DNA of 18,931 nt from an uncultured Clostridia bacterium (GTDB taxonomy: Bacteria; Bacillota; Clostridia; Christensenellales; CAG-917), in contig CANQCC010000013.1 of NCBI GenBank assembly GCA_947589635.1, positions 1 through 18,931 of the forward strand, read 5' to 3'. A model generated the notes under the pieces. That model searched no databases. It saw only the letters and a program-made list of their open reading frames with translations, and was not told the DNA's origin. This document shows, piece by piece, positions 1 to 7,456 of this stretch (positions within the stretch are counted from its first letter, which is position 1; each line of letters begins with the position of its first letter). The position numbers and the translations under genes were made by a program.

Positions 1-1275
1 ACCATCAACGACAAGCCCGTGGCGTATGTGTACGAGACGGGCGGCAAATATTTTGCCAACAACTTCCGCTACAGAAAACTCGACCCGAAAAACGAGGCGG
101 ATCAGACTGTGCTTGGCGAAGGAACGACCATATATTATAAGTACACGCCTTTCAAATCGCCTGTTAACTTTAGTATAGAAAATATGGACAACATCAAGTC
201 CGATATCGAATGGTTGTACTCGGGCAACGCGTATGTGAAGATGGGCGACGGCATCTATTCGCACAATCTGGCGCTTGCGTCCTACTATCTGCTTGCGCAA
301 CAGGACGCAAGCAAGCTGTACTACAGAGAAAAAGTGTCCTCCGTAGGGGAAATCGGAGACAACGGCGGATCCGGCACGGTCTATGAAAGCGCAACCGAAA
401 AAAACATAACCGTGGAGATTATGGGTACCAAGAAGGCTCCTGCGAAAGGTCTTGATTTAAGCGGCATTTTGAGCGGTCTCGCCTCGGGAAGCGTCGACTT
501 GAGCAGCCTTGAATATCAAACCACCTACGACCCCACCAACCCCGCGCATTGCGATATGGACTTGTATCTGAGAGAGGAGGGCGCCGAGGGACAATACATC
601 GTACCCGTCTCCGATCCCGACTACGGATATAAGGATAACATCACGCTTATGGCGCAATATTGCAGAGACGTCATGGTGCGCGTAACGGGCAACATTGAGG
701 AGGTCAAGCTGCAGGCAACAGAAAACGCGTACGATACTACGCTTTATGTGTACACGGGCAGCGGCTATGTCTCGTACGACGAGGACACCCCCGGCCACAA
801 CCTTGAAAGCACCGCGTACTATATAAAGAAGTGCGGCTACGTCGCGCAATATGCGGAGGTCTTCACCGAAAATCCCGACGACGTCCACTGCACCACAAAT
901 CTTGATTTCAAGATCATTGGAGAGCTGGAGCGCGAACACAGCTCCAAAGTGCTGTGCCTGCTTGCGGATAAGACCATAAACGACATGAACTCGGCAATTT
1001 CGGAGGCGACTATCGCGGACTTCATGGACGTCACCCCCGGCACGATCTTCGACGACGAAAAGATAAGCGGCGCCACCCTCAACAACCTCGGCATAGTGCT
1101 GACCGACGTGCTCTCCGGCGTCACAATAGACCAGCTGCTGACCTGGGCGAATATATCGTCCATTCAGCCCGCCGTCCGCGAAGCGCTGAAAGGCGTCACC
1201 CTGTCCAAATTCTTCTCCTCGCTGGAGTATGCGAATGGGGCTATTCAGATCAATATGTCCAAACTCTTCTCGTAA
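1..1275 (+). CDS. 3' part of a large repeat-bearing protein of unknown function (5' end outside window)
   Basis: The reading frame is open from base 1 (it begins Thr-Ile-Asn-Asp-Lys-Pro) and runs to a TAA at 1273-1275, so about 424 residues of a longer protein are visible. The GTG at 19 is only an internal Val codon and there is no ribosome binding site in front of it. I do not recognise the family. The visible part is rich in Tyr, Asp, Gly and Ser, with no membrane segment or sortase signal, which fits an extracellular or surface-exposed protein. Two degenerate internal repeats can be seen: one contains YSGNAYVKMGDG followed by HNLALASYYL, the other contains YTGSGYVSYDED followed by HNLESTAYYI. 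The last roughly 100 residues form a second periodic pattern with recurring Ala/Val-Thr-Ile/Leu starts (ATIADF, ATLNNL, VTIDQL, VTLSKF). The stop codon coincides with the first bases of a nested palindromic repeat. Coding status is well supported; the function is unknown. Confidence 0.85.
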   Translation, partial: TINDKPVAYVYETGGKYFANNFRYRKLDPKNEADQTVLGEGTTIYYKYTPFKSPVNFSIENMDNIKSDIEWLYSGNAYVKMGDGIYSHNLALASYYLLAQQDASKLYYREKVSSVGEIGDNGGSGTVYESATEKNITVEIMGTKKAPAKGLDLSGILSGLASGSVDLSSLEYQTTYDPTNPAHCDMDLYLREEGAEGQYIVPVSDPDYGYKDNITLMAQYCRDVMVRVTGNIEEVKLQATENAYDTTLYVYTGSGYVSYDEDTPGHNLESTAYYIKKCGYVAQYAEVFTENPDDVHCTTNLDFKIIGELEREHSSKVLCLLADKTINDMNSAISEATIADFMDVTPGTIFDDEKISGATLNNLGIVLTDVLSGVTIDQLLTWANISSIQPAVREALKGVTLSKFFSSLEYANGAIQINMSKLFS

Positions 1276-1402
1276 AACCGCTTGTACGGGCGATATACAC
1301 ATCGTCAAAACCGCTTTTCTTTCACACCACGTACGCAAAAGTACGCTGGGTGCTCAGAAAAGCGGTTTTTACTTGTCTCTTCATCCCGTACAGGCGGCTT
1401 TA
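1273..1402 (+). repeat. Nested palindromic element, copy A (gene-end cap, probable terminator)
   Basis: This 130 bp element has three stacked inverted repeats. The outer arms are AAAACCGCTTGTACGGG and CCCGTACAGGCGGCTTT. The middle arms are AAAACCGCTTTTC (1307-1319) and GAAAAGCGGTTTT (1357-1369), 13 bp and perfectly complementary. The central hairpin is CACCACGTAC and GTACGCTGGGTG around CGCAAAA. Its first TAA is the stop codon of the upstream gene. It is nearly identical to the reverse complement of copy C2 (7553-7679), so it lies in the same orientation relative to its gene as the serS copy does. Stems followed by T-runs suggest rho-independent termination; that role is inferred. Confidence 0.85.
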
Positions 1403-1425
1403 CATGTATATGCCGGTCGGATTTG

Positions 1426-1592
1426 CGGGGCTCCTCGCCCCGCCCCTCGGCAAAGGGCGTTACGCCCTTTGCAAACCCGGGATAAAAACGCGAGCTTGGC
1501 AAATCCTCGCCTTCGCTCGCGTTTTTGGTTTGTAAATAGTCATAATCCCTGCGGGATACCTTTATTTTTGCATTAGCGTAGTCTTTGCTGTT
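1426..1592 (+). repeat. Two-hairpin interspersed repeat, copy F1
   Basis: This block is repeated in direct orientation at 7039-7199, alignable over almost its whole length with scattered substitutions. Hairpin 1 is GCAAAGGGCG-tta-CGCCCTTTGC (1450-1472, perfect 10 bp stem). It is followed by AAACCC and a second hairpin, AAAAACGCGAGC / GCTCGCGTTTTT (1484-1526), with an internal GGC/GCC pair. The second hairpin ends in a T-run and could terminate transcription. A conserved tail (GTAAATAGTCATAA, then CTGCGGGA) follows. Short reading frames crossing it occur on both strands and are not supported as genes. Confidence 0.75.
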
Positions 1593-1598
1593 TTTTCC

Positions 1599-1878
1599 GG
1601 TGACCCCCCACCACCGCGGCTTTGCCACGGAGCCTCCCCCTATACAGGGAAAGTGATTCTACACTAATGTTATAAAGGGGGTATGCCCACAATGGATAAT
1701 TGACTTGTCAAAGTATAAAACTTATCCCACAACGTAACGTTTGCCCGAGTTAGGCCTCGCCCTTCGATAACGTTGGATAGAAGGCTATCGGGGGTCCCCA
1801 TAGAAAGGAGCATAGCGAGTTTTATGGGGTGATATATAGGGGGAGGCTCCCGCCATTTGGCGGGTGGTGGGGGTCACG
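1599..1878. mobile_element. MITE-like element with about 45 bp terminal inverted repeats (E1/E3)
   Basis: The left end reads GTGACCCCCCACCACC, a hairpin, then GGAGCCTCCCCCTATA. The right end (about 1835-1878) is the inverse: TATAGGGGGAGGCTCC, a hairpin, then GGTGGTGGGGGTCAC. The small hairpins within the two ends differ (CCGCGGC-ttt-GCCACGG at 1614-1630; CCCGCC-att-TGGCGGG region at 1849-1864). The interior carries CACTAATGTTATAAAGGGG, AATGGATAATT, AACGTAACGTTTG and a further hairpin (1797-1829); pieces of all of these recur at 7310-7402 and 18441-18741. There is no transposase and no clear target duplication. Non-autonomous mobile element is the most economical reading, but a scrambled repeat cluster is possible. 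Confidence 0.55.
1790..1831. repeat. Hairpin repeat G, copy 1
   Basis: CCCCATA (1797-1803) pairs with TATGGGG (1823-1829), extended inward by a G-T wobble and A-T pairs, around a loop containing GGAGCATAGCGAG. It is preceded by GGGGGT. An inverted, near-identical copy lies at 18443-18476, and a copy with different arms but the same core at 18492-18522. The adjacent 24 bp at 1761-1784 is also present inverted at 18533-18556 with a single difference, showing that this block is part of a larger dispersed unit. Confidence 0.65.
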
Positions 1879-1914
1879 TAATATTTTTTATGCCACTAAA
1901 ATAGATAGAGTACG

Positions 1915-2036
1915 TAAAAACCGCGTGTAAGCACCAAGGACAAACGAACAAACCCGCAGGGCAAGAGGAGCGTACATAGGCGTACGTGGTGCGAGGTGGG
2001 AGGGCTTTGACGTAGTATATCGCCCCATCGATAACT
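1915..2036 (-). repeat. Nested palindromic element, degenerate copy B1
   Basis: This copy begins TAAAAACCGCG and keeps the central core GGAGCGTACATAGGCGTACG followed by TGGTG, and the right-flank phrase GACGTAGTATATCGCCC. The outer and middle arms no longer pair well. It is joined head-to-tail to intact copy B2. The sequence just before it (GATAGAGTACGTAAA) is almost the same as that before copy C1 (GATGGAGTACGTAAA at about 7447), so both degenerate copies share one junction. Confidence 0.6.
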
Positions 2037-2164
2037 TAAAAACCGCCTGTACAGGATGAAGAGCGCGAAAGCGCCCCTTTCCTGAGCGTCGAGCGTACAT
2101 AGACGTACGTGACGTGAAGGAAAAGGGCGCTGACAAAGCTATTCGCCCGTACAGACGGTTTTTA
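2037..2164 (-). repeat. Nested palindromic element, copy B2 (gene-end cap, probable terminator)
   Basis: 128 bp. The outer arms are AAAAACCGCCTGTACAGG and CCCGTACAGACGGTTTTTA. The middle arms are GCGCCCCTTTCCT (2071-2083) and AGGAAAAGGGCGC (2118-2130), 12 of 13 pairing. The central hairpin is AGCGTACATAGACGTACGTG. Its right-most TTA (2162-2164) is, on the - strand, the TAA stop of the large lipoprotein gene. The segments between outer and middle arms (ATGAAGAGCGCGAAAG and TGACAAAGCTATTCG) are shared with copy D near 18200 and 18275, although the middle arms are entirely different. Confidence 0.85.
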
Positions 2165-5100
2165 TGCGTAAGTCAGGGTGGCATACCCCACCTGCGGCGA
2201 ATCCAACTGCAACTTAAACACCTTGCCGGCATACTCGCCGCAACTGTCGCCCATGGTCAAAATGTACGTCTTGCCGGAGGTAGAGGAGGAGTCGCTTTCC
2301 CTCTTGATGTCGTTGAATGTCTCGTAGGTTTGAGTGGCGGTGTTTTTGATGGTCAGGGAGACTTGCACGATCGTAGTCGATTCCCCTTGGGTGTAAACGA
2401 TTATATAGCCCTCCACCACGCTTGATCGCAGCGTATATCTTGTGCCCTTATTGACCTCGGCTGTCGTGGCGGTGTAGGTGCCTTCTGCCTCGTCGATGGA
2501 AATGGTCACCTGATACCTGTTGTCATATTGATAGACGCAGAAGATATATGTTCTCTCGCCAGCTGTGTGCTGAGCGAAGATGGCGTTGCTGCCGTCAAGA
2601 TTTGTTAAATATTCGTCGCCGGCTGTGACATTATTGTCGTTTTTAAGCCTTGTCGCCACAAGCATAAAATCCGTCCTCTCTTCGTTGAGGTAGTAAAGCG
2701 TGATTTGGTCGCTGCCGTCTGCCAGCGTATATGTACCAAGCACGCGCGGGCTATACTCCGAAGAGTAGGTGAAGGTAAAATCGGTCTTCAGCGTCACGAT
2801 ATAGTTGTAATATCCGATGGAGAATTGCTTTGTCGCCTTGTCAAGCGTGACCGCCTGCCCATCAAATTGCGCGGACAGCGTATCCCCTTCCGTCATGGTG
2901 AATGTCAGCGTTTTGCTTTCGCTTCCGCCCTCTTCCGAGCAGGTATAACTTAGCGCGGCGCCGCTTTCCACAAACAGATATGTTCCGTCCTCGACGTTAA
3001 GTCGCTTGCCTGCGGGATCGTAGGTCGCGGTAAGTCTTTGGACGTATCCGTTTGAGGAGTTCTGCGGGTCGAAGGTGCAGAAGATATACTCGTTTTCTCG
3101 GCTGCCCGGGCCGTACGCCCACTTTTTGCCGCCGAAGGACGCGTTTTTGATGAATACGCCCGTCTCGAGAGAGGCGACTTCGTACAACTTTGCGGGCAGT
3201 TCGCTGTCGTTTACGGAAGCCAGGCTTGCGTAATCGCGGAATTCGCGCCATTGCGCGTTCTTATACACCTCCTGCAGCATGTCCTCGCCCGAAACAACTA
3301 TGACAAACAGGTCTCTCGCCTTATCCGCGCCCGTAAACTCAAACGCGTCCGCGGCAAGGTCTGCAAGCGCGGCGTTGCCCAACGTCAGTCTGTTAGGCAA
3401 AACCAATTCGGACTGCACGCCATCGGCGTGGCTGAACGCGCCGCTGCCTATGTTTGTAAGCGTCGCGCCTATCTTCACGCTTGTCGGAGAATCCTTGAAC
3501 GCCCCCTCGGAAATTTCTCTTATGTTCAAAACTTCAAGTTCGTTAAGCGAAGAACAGCCCGCAAATGCCTCTTCGCCTATATATTGCACCTGTGCGGCGC
3601 CAGTTACGGAGGACAGAGCCGCGCAATTTTTGAACGCCCTCGCCTCTATCCTCGTGAGAGACGTGGCAAATTGTATGCTTCTTACAAGGCTGCCCTCGAA
3701 GGCGCCCTCGTCTATCGAGCCGACATTCGAGGGGATCTCAACGACCTCGCTGCCGTTGCCTATGTACAGTTTGACCACGCCGCCGTCCACGACAAGATCG
3801 CGGCACAACCCGAACGTGCTGTTTTGCAAGGATACGTTGAAGTAAGTCGCTCTTTCAAAATCGCCGAATCTTATGACGATGACGCCGCCCCAAACGCTGT
3901 ATAACCCGTGCAATTCGCCCTCGGGCAGAGGAGAATACGTCGCCTCGCCAAATCCGTTGAGCACAAGCTCGCCGTCTTCGTCTGACAGCTGAACGTCATA
4001 ATTCTCGTCGTACAGCGAGAACAATTGCTCGCTTCCCTCGCCATTTGGCAGCGAGAGGATCTTTATCTGCCTGCGCCCATAGCCGTCAAAATCTACGGCC
4101 ATGACGTCGTTTTCTATCGAGACAAGGTCTCCCGAATATGTCTGCGCGCCCGACACGGTGACAAGGTCGAAGCCGTCCGACGTAAGCGTGATCGTCTCGT
4201 CTATGCCCGCCGAATCGTCCTTGGAATATTCCACGTCGTACCTGTGCACGGAAAGCTCCCTTGACGGGTCGTGCTTGACAAATTTGTGCGTGTCGGTGTG
4301 CAGCCTGAATTTAAGCGTATCCTTGCCACTCGCGGTGAGGTTTATGTATCCGTTTTCAAGCAGTTCGACGCTGTACGGCACTGGCTCGCTGTCGGCAGAG
4401 CTTTCGGTGACTTCCGCCTGTCCGTAGCCGTCAAGCCAAAGCTTCGTCTCGGAGCCGAACTTGTCTTCGAAGTCGCCGAAGAACGCGTCGTTGCGCCTGA
4501 TAAATTCGCCTTCGGACAGTATAAATCTGAACAGCTCGCTTCCCGACGCGGTCATGCGGTAGTCGTACGGCTTTTGAGTAAGTTTTGCGTACGTCCCTTT
4601 CTTTTCGCCCTCCGCGCCGATATATGTCGCATTGCCCTTGCCGTCAAGCATCAATATTTCGCTTCCCGCATGGTAGGTGCCCGCCTCCGCGGAGACTTTA
4701 AGCGCGGTGCGCGCCTCGATTTGCAAGCGCAACACGATCTGCTCTCCCGCCGCCGCAAAGCGCACGATCTCTTCTTCCTCGCCGAATTCCTCGCTGAGGT
4801 AGCTCTCGTAGAACAAGCGCCCGCGGTCGTTGATGTACATCAGCATGCCACGCCCGTCAAGCGCAAATTTTTCGGTATTTTTCTCGCCTATAAAATCCAC
4901 GATGGGCAGCTCGTCGCGAAGTATCAAAGTCTCCTCTTCCAAATCAAAAGCTATGCTGCGCGAGGAGGAGTAGAACACTATCCCGCCCTCTGTCGCGACA
5001 AATCTGCCCTCTTCGACGTCGCCCGTCGCGTCTTGATAACGCGCGTAAGAAAAGCCGTCCGTCTCAAGCGAGGCGCCGCCCTCTATGTCAAACGTCTTCG

Positions 5101-6838
5101 CGTATGCGTCCTCTTTTAAGCCCACGGTCATGTCGACGTCCGAAAGCTTTGCGATAGCGCCGTTAAGCGCGGGCACGTCGTCCGCCCTCAGCCTCAAAGC
5201 GTCGCCGTCCCTTGTGAAGGTGCCCTCGCCTTGCCTTTCCACAAGCATCCTACTCTCGTCGATACACTTGTTGACGACAAAGCCGCCCTGCCCGTCAAAC
5301 ACCAGCTGCAATACGTCCCCGTTTGCCGCCGCATAATAATATGTGTTGGAATAATTTTCTCTTATAAAGTAGGCGTTGACCTCGTTTGCGCCATCCTGCC
5401 ATTTGAGGAGCGAGAAATGCACTTTTTCGCCGTTTGTCGCCTCGATGACGTAGGTGCCGTCGCCGTTATTCAGATAGAAGTAGCCTCTTTTCGTCGTCCC
5501 GTCTACCCTTACGGTAGCGCTTGTCGGATTGCTTAGCGAAGCGGTATCGCTCTTGTTCAATTCAAGCTGCCCTTCGTCGCTTATAATAAGCCGATAGTAT
5601 GTGCCGCTGAAGGGCGTGTTCCACATAAATTTGCCGCTGTCCGTGAACAGCCTGCCCTGATAGTTTGTTCCGCCCATGTAAAAGGTGAACGTGTTGTTTG
5701 AAACGGTTCCGCGTATAGGCGGCAGGTCGTCGCGGCAAAGTTCCACCGATCTGCCTCCACTATCCTCGCCAAGCAGATATACCCTGTCCACGCCTCCCGA
5801 GATGTCGTCGAATTGCCTGTCCCATACGGCGACGATGTCAAGCTCCGTCTCGGTCCCTTTTGCGGGCGTCATATCCTCTTCCTCGACAACCGCGCCCTCT
5901 TTGAAGATCTTATCTCCTATCTTCCAGCCCGCGAAGCGATGCCCTTCATAAAAGAACGTCGAGCGCTGAAGAGTGAGCTGGTCTCCGTAATTGAGCTCGA
6001 ACGGCTCCGGATCGTCGCCCTGCGCGTCCTCTTCGCCCTTGAGATAGCGCACCGTGAACACAAGCCTGTCATAGTAGATGTCAAGCACATTCGCGCTCGG
6101 GTCCATGCCCACCGTAAACGTCGTCGAGGCGTTTTCCTTGTCCGTCATGCGCATAAAGCCCGTGTATTTCTTGTATGTGTGCGAGACTTTTGTCCCCACC
6201 GCGACGCGCGCGCTCTTGCTGTCTTCAGATACAAACTCCGGTTCGCCTTCGAGGCTCTCCTTATAGACGTTTATCTTGTACTCCGCGGTGTACATCGCCT
6301 TAAGCGTGATGTCCTTTATCGGGGCCTTGTCCGAGGAGGTCACCTTTTTGTCGTCAAGATACCAGCCGTCAAACTCTATCCCCTCTTCCGTGGCTGGAAC
6401 GTATTTTTTTAATATATCCGTCAACTTTCTGCCGACCGCCGCGGGAACTTTTATCGTCTCAAGCTCGCCGCCGTTTGCGTCAAGCGTTATGTTTATGCCC
6501 TGCTCCGTAAACCGCGCGTAGTAGGTCGTGTCCTTCTCGGGCATCTTGTCCGGGATCGTGACAGGACCGTCCGTGAATGCGGAGTTGAGATACCAGCCGA
6601 AAAAGTAGGACCCCTCCTTGACAGGATCGTCGGGAGGCGTTATGTCCGCGCCGGGATTGGCAACGATCTCCTTCACCTTGGAGGCGCCGCTGCCCGTGAT
6701 GAAACGCAAAGTCTTCGTCACGCCTCTGTTGGGCGACGCAGGCTGCGTCGTCGAGTTGCAACCCACAAATACCGCCATTAACAGTATCAACAAAAGCGAA
6801 ACGCTAAGTATGATGATCCCTCGCCTTTTCCCGTTCAT
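2162..6838 (-). CDS. Giant surface lipoprotein with InlB-type repeats, LDGxG-type repeats and BspA-type leucine-rich repeats
   Basis: 1558 residues from the ATG at 6838. That start is chosen because AAGGAA lies just upstream and the protein then begins with a lipoprotein signal: MNGKRR, a hydrophobic stretch (7-25), and a lipobox ending in Cys27 (VFVGC). The frame stays open to 6913, but that extension would bury the signal peptide. Residues about 42-345 hold InlB/Listeria-Bacteroides-type units (for example FFGWYLNSAFTDGPV and FDGWYLDDKKVTSSDKAP, each ending in YARF/AMYT-like strands), the third resembling MucBP. Residues about 350-1020 are beta-rich, with recurring FDGQGG, LDGRGM, LDGKGN, LDGYGQ, FDGYGR and LNGFGE turns. 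Residues about 1025-1170 are BspA-type LRRs (IDEGAFEGS, IEARAFKNC, IGEEAFAGCSSL, IGSGAFSH). The remainder is Thr/Tyr-rich beta sequence. By family these domains mediate adhesion or glycan/protein binding; the ligand is unknown. It has its own promoter and a palindromic terminator-like cap. Confidence 0.9.
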   Translation of the reverse strand: MNGKRRGIIILSVSLLLILLMAVFVGCNSTTQPASPNRGVTKTLRFITGSGASKVKEIVANPGADITPPDDPVKEGSYFFGWYLNSAFTDGPVTIPDKMPEKDTTYYARFTEQGINITLDANGGELETIKVPAAVGRKLTDILKKYVPATEEGIEFDGWYLDDKKVTSSDKAPIKDITLKAMYTAEYKINVYKESLEGEPEFVSEDSKSARVAVGTKVSHTYKKYTGFMRMTDKENASTTFTVGMDPSANVLDIYYDRLVFTVRYLKGEEDAQGDDPEPFELNYGDQLTLQRSTFFYEGHRFAGWKIGDKIFKEGAVVEEEDMTPAKGTETELDIVAVWDRQFDDISGGVDRVYLLGEDSGGRSVELCRDDLPPIRGTVSNNTFTFYMGGTNYQGRLFTDSGKFMWNTPFSGTYYRLIISDEGQLELNKSDTASLSNPTSATVRVDGTTKRGYFYLNNGDGTYVIEATNGEKVHFSLLKWQDGANEVNAYFIRENYSNTYYYAAANGDVLQLVFDGQGGFVVNKCIDESRMLVERQGEGTFTRDGDALRLRADDVPALNGAIAKLSDVDMTVGLKEDAYAKTFDIEGGASLETDGFSYARYQDATGDVEEGRFVATEGGIVFYSSSRSIAFDLEEETLILRDELPIVDFIGEKNTEKFALDGRGMLMYINDRGRLFYESYLSEEFGEEEEIVRFAAAGEQIVLRLQIEARTALKVSAEAGTYHAGSEILMLDGKGNATYIGAEGEKKGTYAKLTQKPYDYRMTASGSELFRFILSEGEFIRRNDAFFGDFEDKFGSETKLWLDGYGQAEVTESSADSEPVPYSVELLENGYINLTASGKDTLKFRLHTDTHKFVKHDPSRELSVHRYDVEYSKDDSAGIDETITLTSDGFDLVTVSGAQTYSGDLVSIENDVMAVDFDGYGRRQIKILSLPNGEGSEQLFSLYDENYDVQLSDEDGELVLNGFGEATYSPLPEGELHGLYSVWGGVIVIRFGDFERATYFNVSLQNSTFGLCRDLVVDGGVVKLYIGNGSEVVEIPSNVGSIDEGAFEGSLVRSIQFATSLTRIEARAFKNCAALSSVTGAAQVQYIGEEAFAGCSSLNELEVLNIREISEGAFKDSPTSVKIGATLTNIGSGAFSHADGVQSELVLPNRLTLGNAALADLAADAFEFTGADKARDLFVIVVSGEDMLQEVYKNAQWREFRDYASLASVNDSELPAKLYEVASLETGVFIKNASFGGKKWAYGPGSRENEYIFCTFDPQNSSNGYVQRLTATYDPAGKRLNVEDGTYLFVESGAALSYTCSEEGGSESKTLTFTMTEGDTLSAQFDGQAVTLDKATKQFSIGYYNYIVTLKTDFTFTYSSEYSPRVLGTYTLADGSDQITLYYLNEERTDFMLVATRLKNDNNVTAGDEYLTNLDGSNAIFAQHTAGERTYIFCVYQYDNRYQVTISIDEAEGTYTATTAEVNKGTRYTLRSSVVEGYIIVYTQGESTTIVQVSLTIKNTATQTYETFNDIKRESDSSSTSGKTYILTMGDSCGEYAGKVFKLQLDSPQVGYATLTYA

Positions 6839-6853
6839 AATTTCCTTCTTTGG

Positions 6854-6911
6854 CGCCCGCATATCCCGCGCGCCCAATACGTGCGCGCGCTTACGATCGC
6901 CCGCATATCCC
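6854..6911 (-). promoter_or_regulatory. Leader with 14-bp direct repeats flanking a GC inverted repeat
   Basis: Between the promoter and the ribosome binding site of the lipoprotein gene, the 14 bp CGCCCGCATATCCC (+ strand) occurs twice, at 6854-6867 and 6898-6911. The segment between contains GCGCGC (6868-6873) and GCGCGC (6885-6890), able to form a hairpin in the leader RNA. Each repeat read on the - strand contains ATGCGGGCG, so each also carries a potential start codon upstream of the annotated one. This could be a binding site pair for a regulator or an RNA control element; no known riboswitch is recognised. Confidence 0.4.
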
Positions 6912-6926
6912 ATTATTAACTATTAT

Positions 6927-6954
6927 CTTATATCCGTTTACAACCCAATGTCAA
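6927..6954 (-). promoter_or_regulatory. Sigma-A type promoter of the lipoprotein gene
   Basis: On the - strand, TTGACA (6954-6949) is followed after 16 bp by TATAAG (6932-6927), within TATAAGATAAT. A second TTGACT lies 8 bp further upstream. The start point would be near 6920, giving a leader of about 80 nt before the ATG at 6838. Confidence 0.65.
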
Positions 6955-6974
6955 TAGTCAACCCGCCTTAACCA

Positions 6975-6995
6975 AAAAATTACATTGTAATTTTT
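6975..6995. promoter_or_regulatory. Perfect 21-bp AT-rich palindrome, possible operator
   Basis: AAAAATTACA-T-TGTAATTTTT is a perfect inverted repeat about 20 bp upstream of the -35 element of the lipoprotein gene. Its position fits an upstream activator or repressor site. It has no GC in the stem beyond one pair per arm, so a terminator is unlikely. The cognate regulator is unknown. Confidence 0.35.
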
Positions 6996-7038
6996 CCGTT
7001 CTTCCACGCAAGCGGGGCTCTTCGCTCTGCGTTCATGT

Positions 7039-7199
7039 GGGCTCCTCGCCCCTCCCCTCGGCAAATGGCGTTACGCCCTTTGCAAACCCGTGCTAAAAAC
7101 GCGAGCTCGGCAATCCTTGCCTTCCCTCGCGTTTTTGGGTTTGTAAATGGTCATAACTCCTGCGGGAGAACTTGATTTTTGTGTTAGTATTGTCTGAGC
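7039..7199 (+). repeat. Two-hairpin interspersed repeat, copy F2
   Basis: Direct repeat of 1426-1592. Hairpin 1 is GCAAATGGCG-tta-CGCCCTTTGC (7061-7083, one mismatch). It is followed by AAACCC and hairpin 2, AAAAACGCGAG / CTCGCGTTTTT (7095-7136), then the same GTAAATGGTCATAA and CTGCGGGA tail. It lies upstream of the lipoprotein promoter and is not associated with a coding frame. Confidence 0.75.
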
Positions 7200-7205
7200 T
7201 TAACG

Positions 7206-7309
7206 TAAACTTGGTCGTGCCGGAATTATAATAACGTTTGTCGTGCCGGAGTTATTGTAACACCTGACGTGCTTGAATAATGATAACCTTTGTCCGGGCG
7301 TGTTTACAG
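7206..7309 (+). repeat. Four tandem copies of a 26-bp repeat
   Basis: Units begin at 7206, 7232, 7258 and 7284, each starting TAA (three of the four TAAC) and carrying a GTCGTGCCGG-like core (7214, 7240, 7266, 7292), so the period is exactly 26. The first two are closest (GTCGTGCCGGA in both) and the last two have diverged. The unit resembles the phrase AACGTAACGTTTGTCCGAG found singly at about 1731, 18630 and 18896. There are no unique spacers, so this is not a CRISPR array. Confidence 0.7.
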
Positions 7310-7402
7310 AACCCCCACCACCGCCTATTCGGCGGAGCCTCCCCCTATACAGGGAAAATGCTTCTACACTAATGTTATAAAGGGGTAGGCCCAAAATGGA
7401 TA
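7310..7402 (+). repeat. Repeat E, single-ended copy E2
   Basis: It matches the left end and first interior part of the MITE-like element at 1599-1878: ACCCCCACCACC, a hairpin, GGAGCCTCCCCCTATACAGG, then CACTAATGTTATAAAGGGG and AAAATGGATA. The hairpin here is CCGCC-tattc-GGCGG (7321-7335), different in sequence from that of E1 but again self-complementary. No right end is present, so this is a solo or truncated copy. Confidence 0.7.
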
Positions 7403-7456
7403 GTGATAGTAACACTTGATAAATAGCTATATCACCACTCCACAAGATGGAGTACG

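Noticed and set aside
457..1338. Long antisense reading frame opposite the first gene
   Set aside because: Lies opposite a clear coding frame, has no ribosome binding site and encodes low-complexity Val/Arg/Gly sequence typical of a shadow frame.
1273..1402. Integron attC sites
   Set aside because: The nested palindromes fold like attC sites, but the outer arms lack the RYYYAAC/GTTRRRY ends, the adjacent genes are housekeeping genes on both strands, and no integrase is seen.
1229..1628. Several small frames in the first repeat mosaic (also 1888-2136, 7200-7445, 18378-18638)
   Set aside because: They translate repeat and hairpin sequence, lack ribosome binding sites and are not conserved between the repeat copies.
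3251..5119. Long + strand frames (3251-3904 and 4271-5119) inside the lipoprotein gene
   Set aside because: They are shadows of the GC-rich - strand gene, whose signal peptide and ordered domains prove the true frame.
6839..6913. Upstream start of the lipoprotein at 6913
   Set aside because: The 25 extra residues would precede the signal peptide and the leader repeats show it is non-coding; the ATG at 6838 has a good ribosome binding site.
7206..7309. CRISPR array
   Set aside because: The 26-bp units are contiguous with no unique spacers and there are no cas genes.
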